DNA of 64,000 nt from Larkinella terrae (GTDB taxonomy: Bacteria; Bacteroidota; Bacteroidia; Cytophagales; Spirosomataceae), in contig NZ_WJXZ01000014.1 in assembly GCF_009668025.1 (NCBI RefSeq), positions 1,198,448 through 1,262,447 of the forward strand. The letters are read 5' to 3'. This document shows positions 8,793 through 18,724 of this stretch, piece by piece. Numbering within the stretch: the first letter of the stretch is position 1; each line of letters begins with the position of its first letter. A program made the position numbers and the translations under genes. The notes below the pieces were generated by a model, which was not told the origin of the DNA, searched no databases, and was given only the letters and a program-made list of their open reading frames with translations.

Positions 8793-9419
8793 ATGCTGAA
8801 ACCCGATCTACATTATAAACACCAAAATGCCTGGGAAAAAACCGACGAAACGCTGCTGTGGCAGCAATTTCGGGAGGGATCGCAGGCGGCTTTTCAGGAA
8901 TTGGTCCAGCATTTTTACCGCGAACTCCATTTTTACGGCGGCCGGTTTACCCGCGATACGGATTTTCTGAAAGATTGCTTGCAGGATCTGTTTCTGGACT
9001 TGTGGACTTACCGCGCCAAAATCGTGCAGACGCAATACATCCGGCCGTACCTCTACAAATCGCTCCGGCGGAAAATTCACCGGGAAATCCAGCGCCATTC
9101 GTCGGTCGTCAACGAAGACGGGTTTGCGTTCGACGATGTCAGTTCGGAGGAAATTACGGCGGAACAAGCGCTAATTCGGACCGAATTGTCTGATTATCAA
9201 ACGATCCGCCTGAATGCGTTGCTGGGGCAGTTGTCGGATCGCCAGCGCGAAGCCATTCACCTGAAGTTTTACGGCGAACTCTCGAACGACGAAATCGCGG
9301 ACATTCTGGCCGTCAATCGGCAGTCGGTGGCCAATCTGCTCTACCGTGGGCTTTGCCGACTTCGGGAAAGCTGGCCTTCGCTGCTGTCGATGATCGGGTA
9401 CTGGTTTTGGGGTCATTGA
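8793..9419 (+). CDS. ECF-type RNA polymerase sigma factor (locus 1)
   Basis: A 208-aa sigma-70 family protein with region 2 (about residues 28-100, including FLKDCLQDLFLDLWTYR) and region 4 (about 145-195, LSDRQREAIHLKFYGELSNDEIADIL, a helix-turn-helix). It should direct RNA polymerase to the susC promoter of this locus once released by the FecR protein encoded next. Its own promoter lies in the AT-rich tail of the upstream spacer. It heads the order sigma, FecR, SusC, SusD. Confidence 0.92.
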   Translation: MLKPDLHYKHQNAWEKTDETLLWQQFREGSQAAFQELVQHFYRELHFYGGRFTRDTDFLKDCLQDLFLDLWTYRAKIVQTQYIRPYLYKSLRRKIHREIQRHSSVVNEDGFAFDDVSSEEITAEQALIRTELSDYQTIRLNALLGQLSDRQREAIHLKFYGELSNDEIADILAVNRQSVANLLYRGLCRLRESWPSLLSMIGYWFWGH

Positions 9420-9493
9420 TAAACTATCCGCACACTGAGTATGGCACCGACAATTTCGCCTATTAACGACCGAAGTAGTTCCACAGCACCTCT

Positions 9494-10603
9494 ATGAAAG
9501 CGTATCAACACTTTACCGTCGAAGATTTCCTGATAGATGCCCGGTTTCTGGCGTGGGTCAAACACGATCAGCCTGACGCCCGGCAATTCTGGGAACAGTG
9601 GCAGCGGGAAAATCCGCAGCAACGGGCCACCCTGCTGCTGGCGAAAGACATGGCCGAAGCGCTGAAAAACCGCCCGCACAAGCTATCGTCCGAGCAGGAA
9701 ATGCTGGAGGTGGAACGCATCGTCAAACTGGCCAGATACACCCCGGAGCGGTCGCGCTGGCAGCGGATTCCGCAATCGTTCCGTGCACCATACTGGCAGG
9801 TTGCGACTGCGGTTTTGCTGCTGTCGGGAATCGGGCTAGGCTGGTTTCTGTTCCGCGAAAAACCGGATTCGGTAACGGAAACCGTGGCATTTGCCGAAAC
9901 CGAAAAACTGCATAATGAGCAGTGGATCAGTCAGGTAAACGGTACTTCCCAGCCGGTCGATCTGACCTTGCCCGACGGCAGCCGGATGCGACTGATGCCC
10001 AACAGCGAAGCCCGGTATCCGCGCGCGTTCCATGCGGAGCAGCGCGAGGTCCAACTGAAAGGAGATGCGACCTTTGCGGTTGTTCACGAAGGAAAACGCC
10101 CCTTTCTGGTCTACAGTGGTCCCCTGGTGACGCGCGTTTTGGGAACCCGGTTTCGGGTGCAGGCCCGCGCCGGCGAAAACCGCATGAAGGTATCGGTGAT
10201 TTCAGGTAAGGTTTCCGTCATGGACCGGCGAATTTCCCACCGCCCGAATTCCAAGGAAATGCCGGGCGTCGTTCTGACTGCGAATCAGCAGGTTACGTAC
10301 GATGCCAGCCAGAGCCGCTACCAAAAAGAATTGGTAGAGCAACCGATGGTAGTGGCACAGCCCGAAAACCGGGAGTCCTTTAATTTTGAAGATACACCCG
10401 TTGCGGGCGTTTTTGAGCGACTGAAAAAAGCCTACGGGGTCGAAATTATCTATGACCCGACGGTTCTTCGGAACTGCACCCTGACGGCGTCGATGCCGGG
10501 CGTGCCGCTCCACGACCAGCTTCGGTTGTTGTGTGCGTCCATCGGGGCCACCTACGAGGTGGTCGATGCCCGGATCATTGTTACCAGCAAGGGCTGTCCA
10601 TAA
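9494..10603 (+). CDS. FecR family anti-sigma factor (locus 1)
   Basis: A 369-aa single-pass inner-membrane protein. A cytoplasmic N-terminal part (about residues 1-95) should hold the sigma factor. One hydrophobic helix (YWQVATAVLLLSGIGLGWF, about 97-115) crosses the membrane. The periplasmic FecR domain (about 150-260, with LPDGSRMRLMPNSEARYP) and a C-terminal domain (about 295-365) receive the signal from the SusC N-terminal domain. It lies 74 bp after the sigma gene. Confidence 0.92.
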   Translation: MKAYQHFTVEDFLIDARFLAWVKHDQPDARQFWEQWQRENPQQRATLLLAKDMAEALKNRPHKLSSEQEMLEVERIVKLARYTPERSRWQRIPQSFRAPYWQVATAVLLLSGIGLGWFLFREKPDSVTETVAFAETEKLHNEQWISQVNGTSQPVDLTLPDGSRMRLMPNSEARYPRAFHAEQREVQLKGDATFAVVHEGKRPFLVYSGPLVTRVLGTRFRVQARAGENRMKVSVISGKVSVMDRRISHRPNSKEMPGVVLTANQQVTYDASQSRYQKELVEQPMVVAQPENRESFNFEDTPVAGVFERLKKAYGVEIIYDPTVLRNCTLTASMPGVPLHDQLRLLCASIGATYEVVDARIIVTSKGCP

Positions 10604-10611
10604 ACCAGTAA

Positions 10612-10645
10612 TAAAAAAGCCCGCTATGGTGCGAACATAGCGGGT
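10612..10645 (-). terminator. Minus-strand intrinsic terminator in the fecR-susC spacer (locus 1)
   Basis: On the minus strand the sequence reads a 9-bp perfect stem (CCCGCTATG / CATAGCGGG, arms at 10636-10644 and 10620-10628) with a 7-base loop, then C and six T. No minus-strand gene lies upstream that would need it. It is best explained by an antisense RNA starting near the susC start. Locus 3 has the same arrangement at 33090-33127. Confidence 0.6.
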
Positions 10646-10734
10646 GGAATTGACCGATCCGGCGGCACTTTTCGGGCCTCCGCGGACCGGTGTAGCTACT
10701 CCTTTGCCCGGAATAACTAAACCACCTCCAAGTT

Positions 10735-13700
10735 ATGTACAAGTTTACAAACCACGAAACGATTCGGCTGCTTATGCGAATTTCGTTCCTACAAGTCTTG
10801 CTGACGGCCCTGCTCATCAACGGCGCGCTGGCCGCGCGGGCGCAGGAATTACTGGATCAGCGGGTGAGCGTTCGGCTGGATAACCACACCATCCGGCAGG
10901 CGCTGACGACGCTGGAAAAAACCGCTCACGTCAAGTTTGTCTACAGCCGCCAGATCGTTCAGGTTGACCGGAAAATCTCGCTGGCGGCTTCCGACGAACG
11001 ACTGGTGGACGTGCTCGACCGGCTGCTGAAACCGCTGCAACTCCGGTACGTCGTGACGGGCAACCAGATTGCGATTGTTCCCGGACCGGTTTCGGAAAGT
11101 TCGAACGACGACCCATCGGCCGCGATCACGCCAGTAGTCGAACAACCGGCGGACCGGGTGGTGAGCGGAAAAGTAACTGATGAAAAAGGAGAGGGGCTGC
11201 CCGGTGTGAGTGTTGTCGTCAGAAATACGACCCGGGGAACTACCACCGACGGCGATGGGAAATTCAAACTTAGCATTCCGAGCGACGCGGATGCGGCCAC
11301 GACGCTGGTTTTTTCGTTTGTCGGTTACCTGAATGAGGAAGTGGCGGTGGGAAACCGCTCGGTCATTGACATTAACCTGAAAGTTGATACCAAAAGCCTG
11401 GAGGAAGTGGTGGTGGTGGGCTACGGTACCGTTAAAAAGAGCGATTTGACCGGTTCGCTGTCGCAGGTAAAAGCCAAAGAACTCAATGCTTTTCCGAATG
11501 CGAATGTGTTGCAGGCGCTGTCGGGCCGGGCGGCCGGGGTGCAGGTTCTGCAAAATACCGGAGCGCCCGGTGCGAGTGTCAGCGTGCGGATTCGGGGGAC
11601 GAACTCCATTCAGGGCGGTAACGAACCGCTGTACGTAGTCGACGGTTTTCCGCTGTCGGGCAGCAACCCAACGGTTTTGAATAATGCTGATATCGAGAAT
11701 ATTGAGATACTGAAAGACGCGTCTGCAACTGCCATTTACGGGTCGCGCGGGGCCAACGGCGTGGTGCTGATCACAACCAAACGCGGCAAATCTGGGAAAA
11801 CGACCGTCGATTTCGAAACCAGTTATAGCACGCAGACTCTGCGGAAAAAGCTGGATTTGATGAATGCGAAGGAATATGCCACGTTCTACAACGAACAGGC
11901 CGCCAACGACAACCTGAAACCGTATTTCACTCAGGCGCAAATTGACGGTTTTGGGCAGGGCTTCGACTGGCAGGATTTTGTCTTCCAGCGCGCACCCATG
12001 AAAACGGCCGCGCTGACCATCAGCGGAGGAAACGAGAAAACCCAGTTTTCCATCTCCGGCAGTCTGTTCGGGCAGGACGGCATCATTCGCGGGAGCGATT
12101 ACAACCGGTATTCGCTGCGGACCAACCTCAACCACGCCATCAGCAAAAAACTATCGTTTAATTTGTCTTCGACCTTAACCAAAATTACCACCAACGCCCG
12201 CAACAGCCAGGGTGGCAACCGGGGCGCGTCGCTGATTGCGGGCGCGATTTCCGCCCCACCGGTTCTGACGCCGTACAACGACGACGGCACCTACCGGGTG
12301 TTTGGCACCACCTACGCGTTCATCAACGCGGCCCTGGTCAACCCGATCAACTCGCTGAACGAACAAACCAATTTGACCAAAGGAAACCGGGTGCTGACCA
12401 ATGCCGCCTTTATTTACAACCCAATTCCGGAACTTACCCTCAAAATTTCGGGCGGTATCGAAAACGCGGACGACCGCACGGATTCGTACACGACCAATAA
12501 CTACGTCGGCTCGCAGGGCAGCGCGGGCGTCAGCGCCAGCCAGTTTACCAGCCTCCTGAACGAGAATACGATCAGTTATAACAAAACCATCCGGCAAAAA
12601 CACAGCATTTCGGCGGTCGCCGGTTTTACGTATCAGGATTTTGTCAGTACCTCGCTGTACGGCAGCGGGTTAGGGTTTATCAGCAATGCCAGCCAAACCT
12701 ACGACCTGGCGGCTGCCGGAACGCCGGGGATTCCGACCTCCAGCTATTCAAAATCAACACTCGCGTCATTTCTGGGGCGGGTCAATTACGCCTTTGACAG
12801 CAAGTATCTGGCAACGGTCAGTTATCGGATGGACGGTTCGTCCAAATACAGCGCGGGCAATAAGTGGGGGCATTTTCCGTCGGCTGCCGTGGCCTGGCGC
12901 GTTTCCAACGAAGATTTCCTGAAAAACAACGCGGTGGTTTCTGACCTGAAACTCCGGGCAAGCTGGGGCTTGACCGGTAGTCAGGCCATCGGGGCCTACG
13001 CGACGCTTAATCAACTGGTGTCGGCCAAAACCATCTTCGGCGATGCGCTGTATACGGCCTATGCGCCCGGCACGAACCTGCCCGGAAACCTGAAATGGGA
13101 AACCACCGAACAGAAAGACATCGGCCTGGATGTCGGAATTTTGGGAAACCGCTTCGTTTTAACCGCCGATTATTACCTTAAAAATACCCGCGATTTGCTA
13201 AACACCGTGCAGTTACCGTCGTCGCTGGGCTTTATAACGACGCTCAAAAACGTGGGCGAAGTGCAGAATAAAGGTATTGAACTGGGACTGAGCGCGCGCT
13301 TATTTTCCGGCGATTTCAAATGGGATATCAACACCAACATTGCCTTTAACCGGAACAAGGTAATCAAGCTCTACGGCGGGCAGGATATTCTGGGCGGTTT
13401 TGTCGATATCTCGGCGATAACCGATACGCGGAACATCCTGCGGGAAGGCCAGGCAATGGGACGTTTCTGGGGCTATATTGAAGATGGTTACGATGAGAAG
13501 GGAAAGATAAAATACAAGGATCTGGATGGTGATAAGGCCATTACGGTGCGGGATAAAACCTTCATCGGTGATCCCAACCCGAATTTTATTTATGGGTTTA
13601 ATTCCAGCATGTCTTACCGGAATTTCGACTTAACTCTCTTCATTCAAGGCACGCAGGGGAACGATATTTTTAACACCAGTTCCATCAACAATACCGTCGA

Positions 13701-14079
13701 TTTCGGCTACGGGTTGAACATGCCGCGCGAGGTCTTTCTGGATCATTGGACACCGACGAATCCGAACGCCAAATATCCGGTGGTCAGTAGCACAACCCGC
13801 ACCAACGTGTCCGACCGGTTTGTGGAAGATGGTTCGTACATGCGGCTGAAAAACATTCAGTTAGCCTATAATCTGCCCATTCAGAAGTGGGGTGCGAAAT
13901 GGATTCGGAGCGTTCAGTTGTACGCCAGCGGGCAGAATCTGCTCACACTGACGAAGTACTCGTGGTGGGACCCGGAAGTGAATTCCAACGGCGGTGCCAA
14001 TTCCACCGCACAGGGTTTCGATCACTTCAGTTACCCAACCTCCAAGTCCATCACCTTCGGCCTCCGGGCGGGATTTTAA
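10735..14079 (+). CDS. SusC/RagA family TonB-linked outer membrane protein (locus 1)
   Basis: A 1114-aa outer membrane transporter. After a signal peptide (cleavage near ARAQ, about residue 36) comes an STN domain (about 45-105), which marks it as a signalling transducer to FecR, then a carboxypeptidase-regulatory-like domain (about 140-215), the TonB-box-like LEEVVVVGYG, a plug with VRIRGTNSIQGGNEPLYVVDG, and a long beta-barrel ending in aromatic LRAGF. It imports a ligand captured by the SusD lipoprotein. The ligand is unknown. It is very similar over long stretches to the SusC of locus 3 (for example LPGNLKWETTEQKDIGLD in both). The start is the first ATG before the signal peptide. Confidence 0.93.
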   Translation: MYKFTNHETIRLLMRISFLQVLLTALLINGALAARAQELLDQRVSVRLDNHTIRQALTTLEKTAHVKFVYSRQIVQVDRKISLAASDERLVDVLDRLLKPLQLRYVVTGNQIAIVPGPVSESSNDDPSAAITPVVEQPADRVVSGKVTDEKGEGLPGVSVVVRNTTRGTTTDGDGKFKLSIPSDADAATTLVFSFVGYLNEEVAVGNRSVIDINLKVDTKSLEEVVVVGYGTVKKSDLTGSLSQVKAKELNAFPNANVLQALSGRAAGVQVLQNTGAPGASVSVRIRGTNSIQGGNEPLYVVDGFPLSGSNPTVLNNADIENIEILKDASATAIYGSRGANGVVLITTKRGKSGKTTVDFETSYSTQTLRKKLDLMNAKEYATFYNEQAANDNLKPYFTQAQIDGFGQGFDWQDFVFQRAPMKTAALTISGGNEKTQFSISGSLFGQDGIIRGSDYNRYSLRTNLNHAISKKLSFNLSSTLTKITTNARNSQGGNRGASLIAGAISAPPVLTPYNDDGTYRVFGTTYAFINAALVNPINSLNEQTNLTKGNRVLTNAAFIYNPIPELTLKISGGIENADDRTDSYTTNNYVGSQGSAGVSASQFTSLLNENTISYNKTIRQKHSISAVAGFTYQDFVSTSLYGSGLGFISNASQTYDLAAAGTPGIPTSSYSKSTLASFLGRVNYAFDSKYLATVSYRMDGSSKYSAGNKWGHFPSAAVAWRVSNEDFLKNNAVVSDLKLRASWGLTGSQAIGAYATLNQLVSAKTIFGDALYTAYAPGTNLPGNLKWETTEQKDIGLDVGILGNRFVLTADYYLKNTRDLLNTVQLPSSLGFITTLKNVGEVQNKGIELGLSARLFSGDFKWDINTNIAFNRNKVIKLYGGQDILGGFVDISAITDTRNILREGQAMGRFWGYIEDGYDEKGKIKYKDLDGDKAITVRDKTFIGDPNPNFIYGFNSSMSYRNFDLTLFIQGTQGNDIFNTSSINNTVDFGYGLNMPREVFLDHWTPTNPNAKYPVVSSTTRTNVSDRFVEDGSYMRLKNIQLAYNLPIQKWGAKWIRSVQLYASGQNLLTLTKYSWWDPEVNSNGGANSTAQGFDHFSYPTSKSITFGLRAGF

Positions 14080-14085
14080 ACTGTA

Positions 14086-14182
14086 TTGAGTGATTGAGCG
14101 ATTGTGTGATTTTTCATCGTCTTTGCAGAATATAAATCTCCAGTTGCTTCATTATTCATCACTCAATCGCACAATCACTCAT
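14086..14182. repeat. Stuttering palindrome E at the susC-susD junction (locus 1)
   Basis: Arms at 14086-14110 and 14158-14182 pair at 22 of 25 positions. They are built from ATTGAGTG/ATTGTGTG units, with further copies just outside. The element fills the spacer between susC and susD. The same phrase occurs at the equivalent junction of locus 3 (36581-36660). Confidence 0.8.
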
Positions 14183-14197
14183 ACACTCAATAGAAAG

Positions 14198-15643
14198 ATG
14201 AAAGCGATATTATTTCTTCTCCCAATGCTTCTTCTCATGTCCTGTGAGGATATTTTAAAAGAGGAGCCGAAGACCTTAGCGGTTGAAACGTATTACAACA
14301 CAAAAGCCGAAGTTGAGTCGGCAGTGAACGCCATTTATGTGCCGTTGCGGAGTAGTTCGACGAACGGAATGGGCGTTTATCTGGCGGTTTTGGAAGCGCA
14401 CATTGACTACGCATATGGCCGCGGAAGTTATGCGGTTTTAAATAATTTTCAGGGACTGGATAACGTCAACATCAGCCGGGTTTCGGGTGCCTGGGAAGCG
14501 TATTACCTCAGCATTCGAAACGCCAATCTGGTGATTAAAAATGCACCCAACGGGAAAGCTATTAGCAAAGCCGATGTGGCCGGTTATGTGGCTGAAGCGA
14601 AATTTCTGCGGGCGTTCAGCTACTTTCATTTAGTCCGGAACTGGGCCGGGGTTCCGATTCGGACCGAAGCCAATATGACCGAAATTGACGCCAAACGGAA
14701 TACCGTCGAGGAAGTGTATACCCTGATTCTGGCCGATCTGAAGGAAGCCGAAGCGAACCTGCCCGATCAGGTGACGCAGCCGGGACGACCTACCAAATGG
14801 TCGGCCAAAACCATGCTGGCGGATGTCTATCTGGAGCAGGGCAAGTTTGCCGAAGCGCGCGACAAAGCCGATGAAGTGATCAAATCCGCTAAATTTTCCC
14901 TGATTCCGGTCGCGTCGTCCGAGGATTTTCAAAAAGTGTTCGGGCCCGATCTGATCTCGACACCCGAAGAGGTTTTTTACCTCAAATTCTCCCGCCTACC
15001 TGGTCAGGGCAATTTGTTTCCGACGCTGATCAACCATCCCGGGACCAAGTTTCTGGGCGGGGGCGGGGGCGTTTTTGGTCTCCACAGCGACAGCACGAAC
15101 CCGGTTTACCAGAGCTGGGACAATGCCGATCTGCGCAAGGGAATCTGGTACTCCTGGAACATTGGGATTGGCGCAACGACCTTGCTGAGCAAGAAATTCA
15201 TCGATCCCAATTCGCTCGAATTTGCCGGGGCCGGAAATGACGTACCGTGGTATCGCTACGCCGATGTGCTGCTGATTTACGCCGAAGCCGCGGGTCGGGC
15301 GGGCAGCGCACCAACGGCAGAAGCGATGGAAGCCCTCAATCAGGTGCACCGCCGGGCCTACGGAAAAACCGCTACCACGGCCTCGAACGTCGATTTTAAA
15401 CTGGCGGATTATCCCACGACAGCCGCGTTTCTGAACCTGGTGGTGAAAGAGCGTGGGTACGAATTTCAGTACGAAGGCAAGCGGTGGCTGGAGTTGAAAC
15501 GAACGGGAAAAGCGAAGGAAATCATTCTGGCGGCCAAAGGGAAAGCCATTGCCGACAAACATTTCCTGTGGCCAATCCCGGTTTCCGAACTGAATTACAA
15601 CAAGGCCATCGATCCGGTGAAAGACCAGAATCCGGGGTATTGA
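14198..15643 (+). CDS. RagB/SusD family lipoprotein (locus 1)
   Basis: A 481-aa outer-surface lipoprotein that should lid the adjacent SusC. I start at the ATG at 14198 because it gives a clean lipoprotein signal peptide (MKAILFLLPMLLLMSC, lipidated Cys16). The longer frame from 14090 only translates the palindrome. The helical SusD repeat pattern is visible (YVAEAKFLRAFSYFHLVRNW at about residues 130-150, and ERGYEFQYEGKRWLELKRTG near 425-445). It is clearly paralogous to the SusD of locus 3. Confidence 0.92.
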   Translation: MKAILFLLPMLLLMSCEDILKEEPKTLAVETYYNTKAEVESAVNAIYVPLRSSSTNGMGVYLAVLEAHIDYAYGRGSYAVLNNFQGLDNVNISRVSGAWEAYYLSIRNANLVIKNAPNGKAISKADVAGYVAEAKFLRAFSYFHLVRNWAGVPIRTEANMTEIDAKRNTVEEVYTLILADLKEAEANLPDQVTQPGRPTKWSAKTMLADVYLEQGKFAEARDKADEVIKSAKFSLIPVASSEDFQKVFGPDLISTPEEVFYLKFSRLPGQGNLFPTLINHPGTKFLGGGGGVFGLHSDSTNPVYQSWDNADLRKGIWYSWNIGIGATTLLSKKFIDPNSLEFAGAGNDVPWYRYADVLLIYAEAAGRAGSAPTAEAMEALNQVHRRAYGKTATTASNVDFKLADYPTTAAFLNLVVKERGYEFQYEGKRWLELKRTGKAKEIILAAKGKAIADKHFLWPIPVSELNYNKAIDPVKDQNPGY

Positions 15644-15668
15644 TTTTTACCAACTTACCAGTGAATTT

Positions 15669-15820
15669 GATCTGCCCCAACCCCTAAAGAGGCTTAAATA
15701 TCCGGATTTGAGAGCCCCCTTTAGAGGGGTGGGGGCAAAAAGGGGCCGGAAATTGGCACTTTGTATGATAATCACTCGAGCACTTGATAGCCCTGCCCTT
15801 TAGGGGGGTGGGGGCAGATC
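15669..15820. repeat. CCCCTAAAG-type inverted repeat in spacer
   Basis: The 205-bp spacer after susD holds three related copies of a CCCCTAAAG/CTTTAGGGG motif: about 15669-15692, an inverted copy at 15714-15737 and another inverted copy at 15798-15820. The outer two both carry a GATCTGCCCC end in opposite orientation. It is related to the in-gene palindrome at 39590-39666. Confidence 0.7.
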
Positions 15821-15848
15821 CAATAAATGTTGAACATCTTTATTCATC

Positions 15849-17318
15849 ATGGAAACCAACGATAAAAAACCGGAAATCACCGGAATGTTTAACCTGAACC
15901 GCCGGAAATTCCTGCGTTCGACGGTCGTCGGCGCAACGGCTCTTTCCGGTTTGGGTTTACCCGAAAACGGGTTGGCCCAAAATCAGAATCCGGCCACTTT
16001 CCCGGAACCCGCCCGAAATCTGCCCATTAAAGGCGAGGTCGACGTCCTTGTCTGCGGGGGCGGCCCGGCCGGAATTGCGGCCGCCATTTCGGCCGCCCGC
16101 GCCGGAGCCCGCACGCAGTTGCTGGAAATCCACGGCTGTCTGGGCGGGGTCTGGACGGCCGGTTTGCTGACCTATATTTTCGATTTCAACAAACCGGGTC
16201 TGACGAAAGAAATCATCAAAAAACTCGACGAGCGCGATGCCCGGCGCAACAAGGTACCCGATCAGTTTGTCTATGCGCCCGATGAAATGAAAGTGCTGCT
16301 CGAAGAAATGTGCACCGAAGCCGGGGTGAAATTTTTGCTGCATACCCGCGTGGCAGCTGCTTACAAGGATAAAAACCAGGTGACGACCGTCATTACTGAA
16401 TCGAAGTCGGGGCGGCAGGCCTGGAAGGCGAAGGTGTTTATCGATACCACCGGCGACGGCGATCTGGGCGCGCAGGCCGGGAATAGCTGGGAGATCGGGC
16501 GGGGGGGCGATACCTGCCCCTGTCAGCCACTGACGCTCAATACATTAGCCGTTGTGAAAGATGCGGCCGCGCTCAAACCGTATATTTCGTTTTACCAGGA
16601 CGACAATGGCAAAGCCAACATGGACTGGCACGTCAAGGCGACGAAAGCGTTTATGAGCGAGATCAACCGGGCCGGCATTACACCTTCGTACGGCATGCCG
16701 ACGCTCTTTCTGATTCGCGATAATCTGGTGATGGTGATGGTCAATCACGAATACAACATCAAGGCGTTCGACGCCGACGAAATCACGGAAGCCACGGTTC
16801 GGGCGCGGGCGGAAGTCTACAACATCGTTCGCGGACTGAACAAACTCGGCGGGCCGTGGGAGGGAATCCAGATTGTGGCAACGCCGGAACAGATCGGGAT
16901 TCGGGATGGACGACGGATTCACGGCCGTTATACCGTCACTAAAGACGATTTGGCGATGGGTGCCCGACATGAAGATGCGGTTGTCCGGCCAACGTTCGGG
17001 GTTGATATTCACGCGTCGGATCGCAAAACCAACGAAACGGAAACGATCTCGCGGGGCGGTATCAAGATGAAACCGTACGACATTCCGTTGCGGGCGCTGA
17101 TCGCCAAAGATGTCGATGGGCTGATGATGGCCGGGCGCTGTATCAGTGGCGATTTTACGGCCCACGCCAGTTACCGCGTGACCGGCAATGCCGTGGCGAT
17201 GGGCGAAGCTGCGGGGGTGGTAGCCGCCCTGGCCGCTAAAAGCAAACGATTGCCCCACGAAGTCGAGTGGAGCGAAGCCCTGGCGGTTTTGACCAAACTC
17301 GGTATGCGGGGTTCATGA
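15849..17318 (+). CDS. Tat-exported FAD-dependent oxidoreductase (locus 1)
   Basis: A 489-aa exported flavoprotein. The twin-arginine signal NRRKFLRS is at residues 17-24, and the dinucleotide-binding motif GGGPAG at 70-75 sits within VDVLVCGGGPAGIAAAISAARAG. A second conserved stretch (DGLMMAGRCISGDFTAHASYRVTGNAVAMGEAAG) near residues 425-460 is typical of the FAD-dependent oxidoreductase family (PF12831-like) often found with SusC/SusD genes. It is presumed to oxidise or reduce a carbohydrate-derived substrate in the periplasm; the exact reaction is unknown. It shares its fold type with the products at 38120 and 56047. Its stop overlaps the next start by ATGA. Confidence 0.85.
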   Translation: METNDKKPEITGMFNLNRRKFLRSTVVGATALSGLGLPENGLAQNQNPATFPEPARNLPIKGEVDVLVCGGGPAGIAAAISAARAGARTQLLEIHGCLGGVWTAGLLTYIFDFNKPGLTKEIIKKLDERDARRNKVPDQFVYAPDEMKVLLEEMCTEAGVKFLLHTRVAAAYKDKNQVTTVITESKSGRQAWKAKVFIDTTGDGDLGAQAGNSWEIGRGGDTCPCQPLTLNTLAVVKDAAALKPYISFYQDDNGKANMDWHVKATKAFMSEINRAGITPSYGMPTLFLIRDNLVMVMVNHEYNIKAFDADEITEATVRARAEVYNIVRGLNKLGGPWEGIQIVATPEQIGIRDGRRIHGRYTVTKDDLAMGARHEDAVVRPTFGVDIHASDRKTNETETISRGGIKMKPYDIPLRALIAKDVDGLMMAGRCISGDFTAHASYRVTGNAVAMGEAAGVVAALAAKSKRLPHEVEWSEALAVLTKLGMRGS

Positions 17319-18721
17319 AAACCGCCCTCTTGCTGTGGCTTGGGCTTGTTTTGGCCGCGAAAGCCGATGTCGTTTTGCCATCTATTCTGGCTTCGGACAT
17401 GGTTTTGCAGCGAGAAACCGAGGTTGCCATTTGGGGCTGGGCCGATCCGACCGAGAAAATAACCGTCACTGCCAGTTGGGATAACCGGGCCGTGAGCGTT
17501 ACCGGTGGGGCGGACGCGACTTGGAAAATCCGGCTGCGAACCCCGAAAAGTGGTGGCCCGTATGCGATTACCGTCAAGGGCAACAACACAGTTTTGCTGA
17601 CCAATATTCTGATTGGCGAAGTCTGGCTTTGTTCGGGCCAGTCGAATATGGCGCTGACGGCGGCTGGAGGGGTGAAAGACGCCCGTGCCGAACTGCCGAC
17701 GGCATTCAACCCGAACATCCGGTTTTTTAAGATGGACCGACGCGCGGCCGCAACGCCCCAGATCGAGGTTGGCGGAAGCTGGGCGGTTTGTGATTCGGTG
17801 AGTCTGAAGCGGTTCAGCGCCGTTGGTTACTTTTTCGGGAAAAAACTGCAAACCGCCCTCGGCGTTCCGATTGGCCTGATCGACCTGTCGTGGGGCGGTT
17901 CCAAAATGGATACCTGGCTGCCGGAATCGCTCGTCAATCTGTATCCCGAAACCTGCCACTCGGGCCGAACGATGGTCAAAACGCCCTGGGCACCGAACGT
18001 GCCGGGCGTTCTGTTCAACGGCATGGTCGTCCCGATTACGTCTTTCGTCATTGCCGGGGTGATCTGGTACCAGGGCGAGTCGAACCGGCATTATGCTCCA
18101 GCGTATGACCAACTGACGCGCTTGCTGGTGGAGAGTTGGCGGAGCCATTGGCAGAACGATTTTCCGTTTTATTATGTCCAGCTCGCGCCGTACCGCTACG
18201 GTGGTACGTTTGAAACCGCCCTGGTTCGCGAAAACCAGACGAAGGCGATGGCTATTCCCAAAACCGGCATGGTCGTGACGACCGACCTGGTCGATAACCT
18301 TGACGATATTCACCCTGTTTACAAAAAAGAAGTGGGCAACCGGCTGGCCAACTGGGCCTTAGCCGAAACGTATCATCAAAAAGTCGAACCATACAAAAGC
18401 CCGCAATACCGTTCGATGCAAATTGTGGGAAACCGCATTCGATTGTCGTTCGACAACGCTCAGAACGGTCTGATGGCGAAAACCGGGCCGATTACGGAGT
18501 TTGAAATTGCCGGAGCCGACCGAATTTTCACGAAAGCGCAGGCCCGGATCCAACACAACACCGTCGAGGTCTGGGCCGATGGTGTTGAAAAACCGCTCGC
18601 CGTCCGGTTTGCTTTCCGCGACGCCCCCGAACCCAATTTATTCAACCAGGCAGGACTACCGGTCATTCCGTTCCGAACGGATAACTGGGAGTTGGGGCTG
18701 GATCGACAGGGAAATGATTGA
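17315..18721 (+). CDS. Sialate O-acetylesterase-like (SGNH) enzyme
   Basis: A 468-aa exported esterase. I place the start at the ATG at 17315, which overlaps the upstream stop by ATGA and gives a signal peptide (MKTALLLWLGLVLAAKADV). The sequence shows the family opening LPSILASDMVLQRETEVAIWGWA, the nucleophile motif GQSNM (Ser110 at about 108-112), VIWYQGESN and a DDIHP motif supplying Asp/His. Members remove O-acetyl groups from sialic acids or plant and algal polysaccharides. The tight coupling to the FAD oxidoreductase suggests locus 1 handles an acetylated glycan (inference). Confidence 0.88.
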   Translation: MKTALLLWLGLVLAAKADVVLPSILASDMVLQRETEVAIWGWADPTEKITVTASWDNRAVSVTGGADATWKIRLRTPKSGGPYAITVKGNNTVLLTNILIGEVWLCSGQSNMALTAAGGVKDARAELPTAFNPNIRFFKMDRRAAATPQIEVGGSWAVCDSVSLKRFSAVGYFFGKKLQTALGVPIGLIDLSWGGSKMDTWLPESLVNLYPETCHSGRTMVKTPWAPNVPGVLFNGMVVPITSFVIAGVIWYQGESNRHYAPAYDQLTRLLVESWRSHWQNDFPFYYVQLAPYRYGGTFETALVRENQTKAMAIPKTGMVVTTDLVDNLDDIHPVYKKEVGNRLANWALAETYHQKVEPYKSPQYRSMQIVGNRIRLSFDNAQNGLMAKTGPITEFEIAGADRIFTKAQARIQHNTVEVWADGVEKPLAVRFAFRDAPEPNLFNQAGLPVIPFRTDNWELGLDRQGND

Positions 18722-18724
18722 GAA

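Noticed and set aside
10849-12135. Long minus-strand ORF of 428 aa inside susC
   Set aside because: It is an opposite-strand shadow of the well-supported susC gene, and its His/Arg-rich composition is typical of such shadows. Similar long shadows at 17171, 23940, 26193, 35256 and 49678 were rejected for the same reason.
14090-14197. Longer SusD start at 14090
   Set aside because: The extra 36 codons only translate the palindrome and would bury the lipoprotein signal peptide that begins at 14198.
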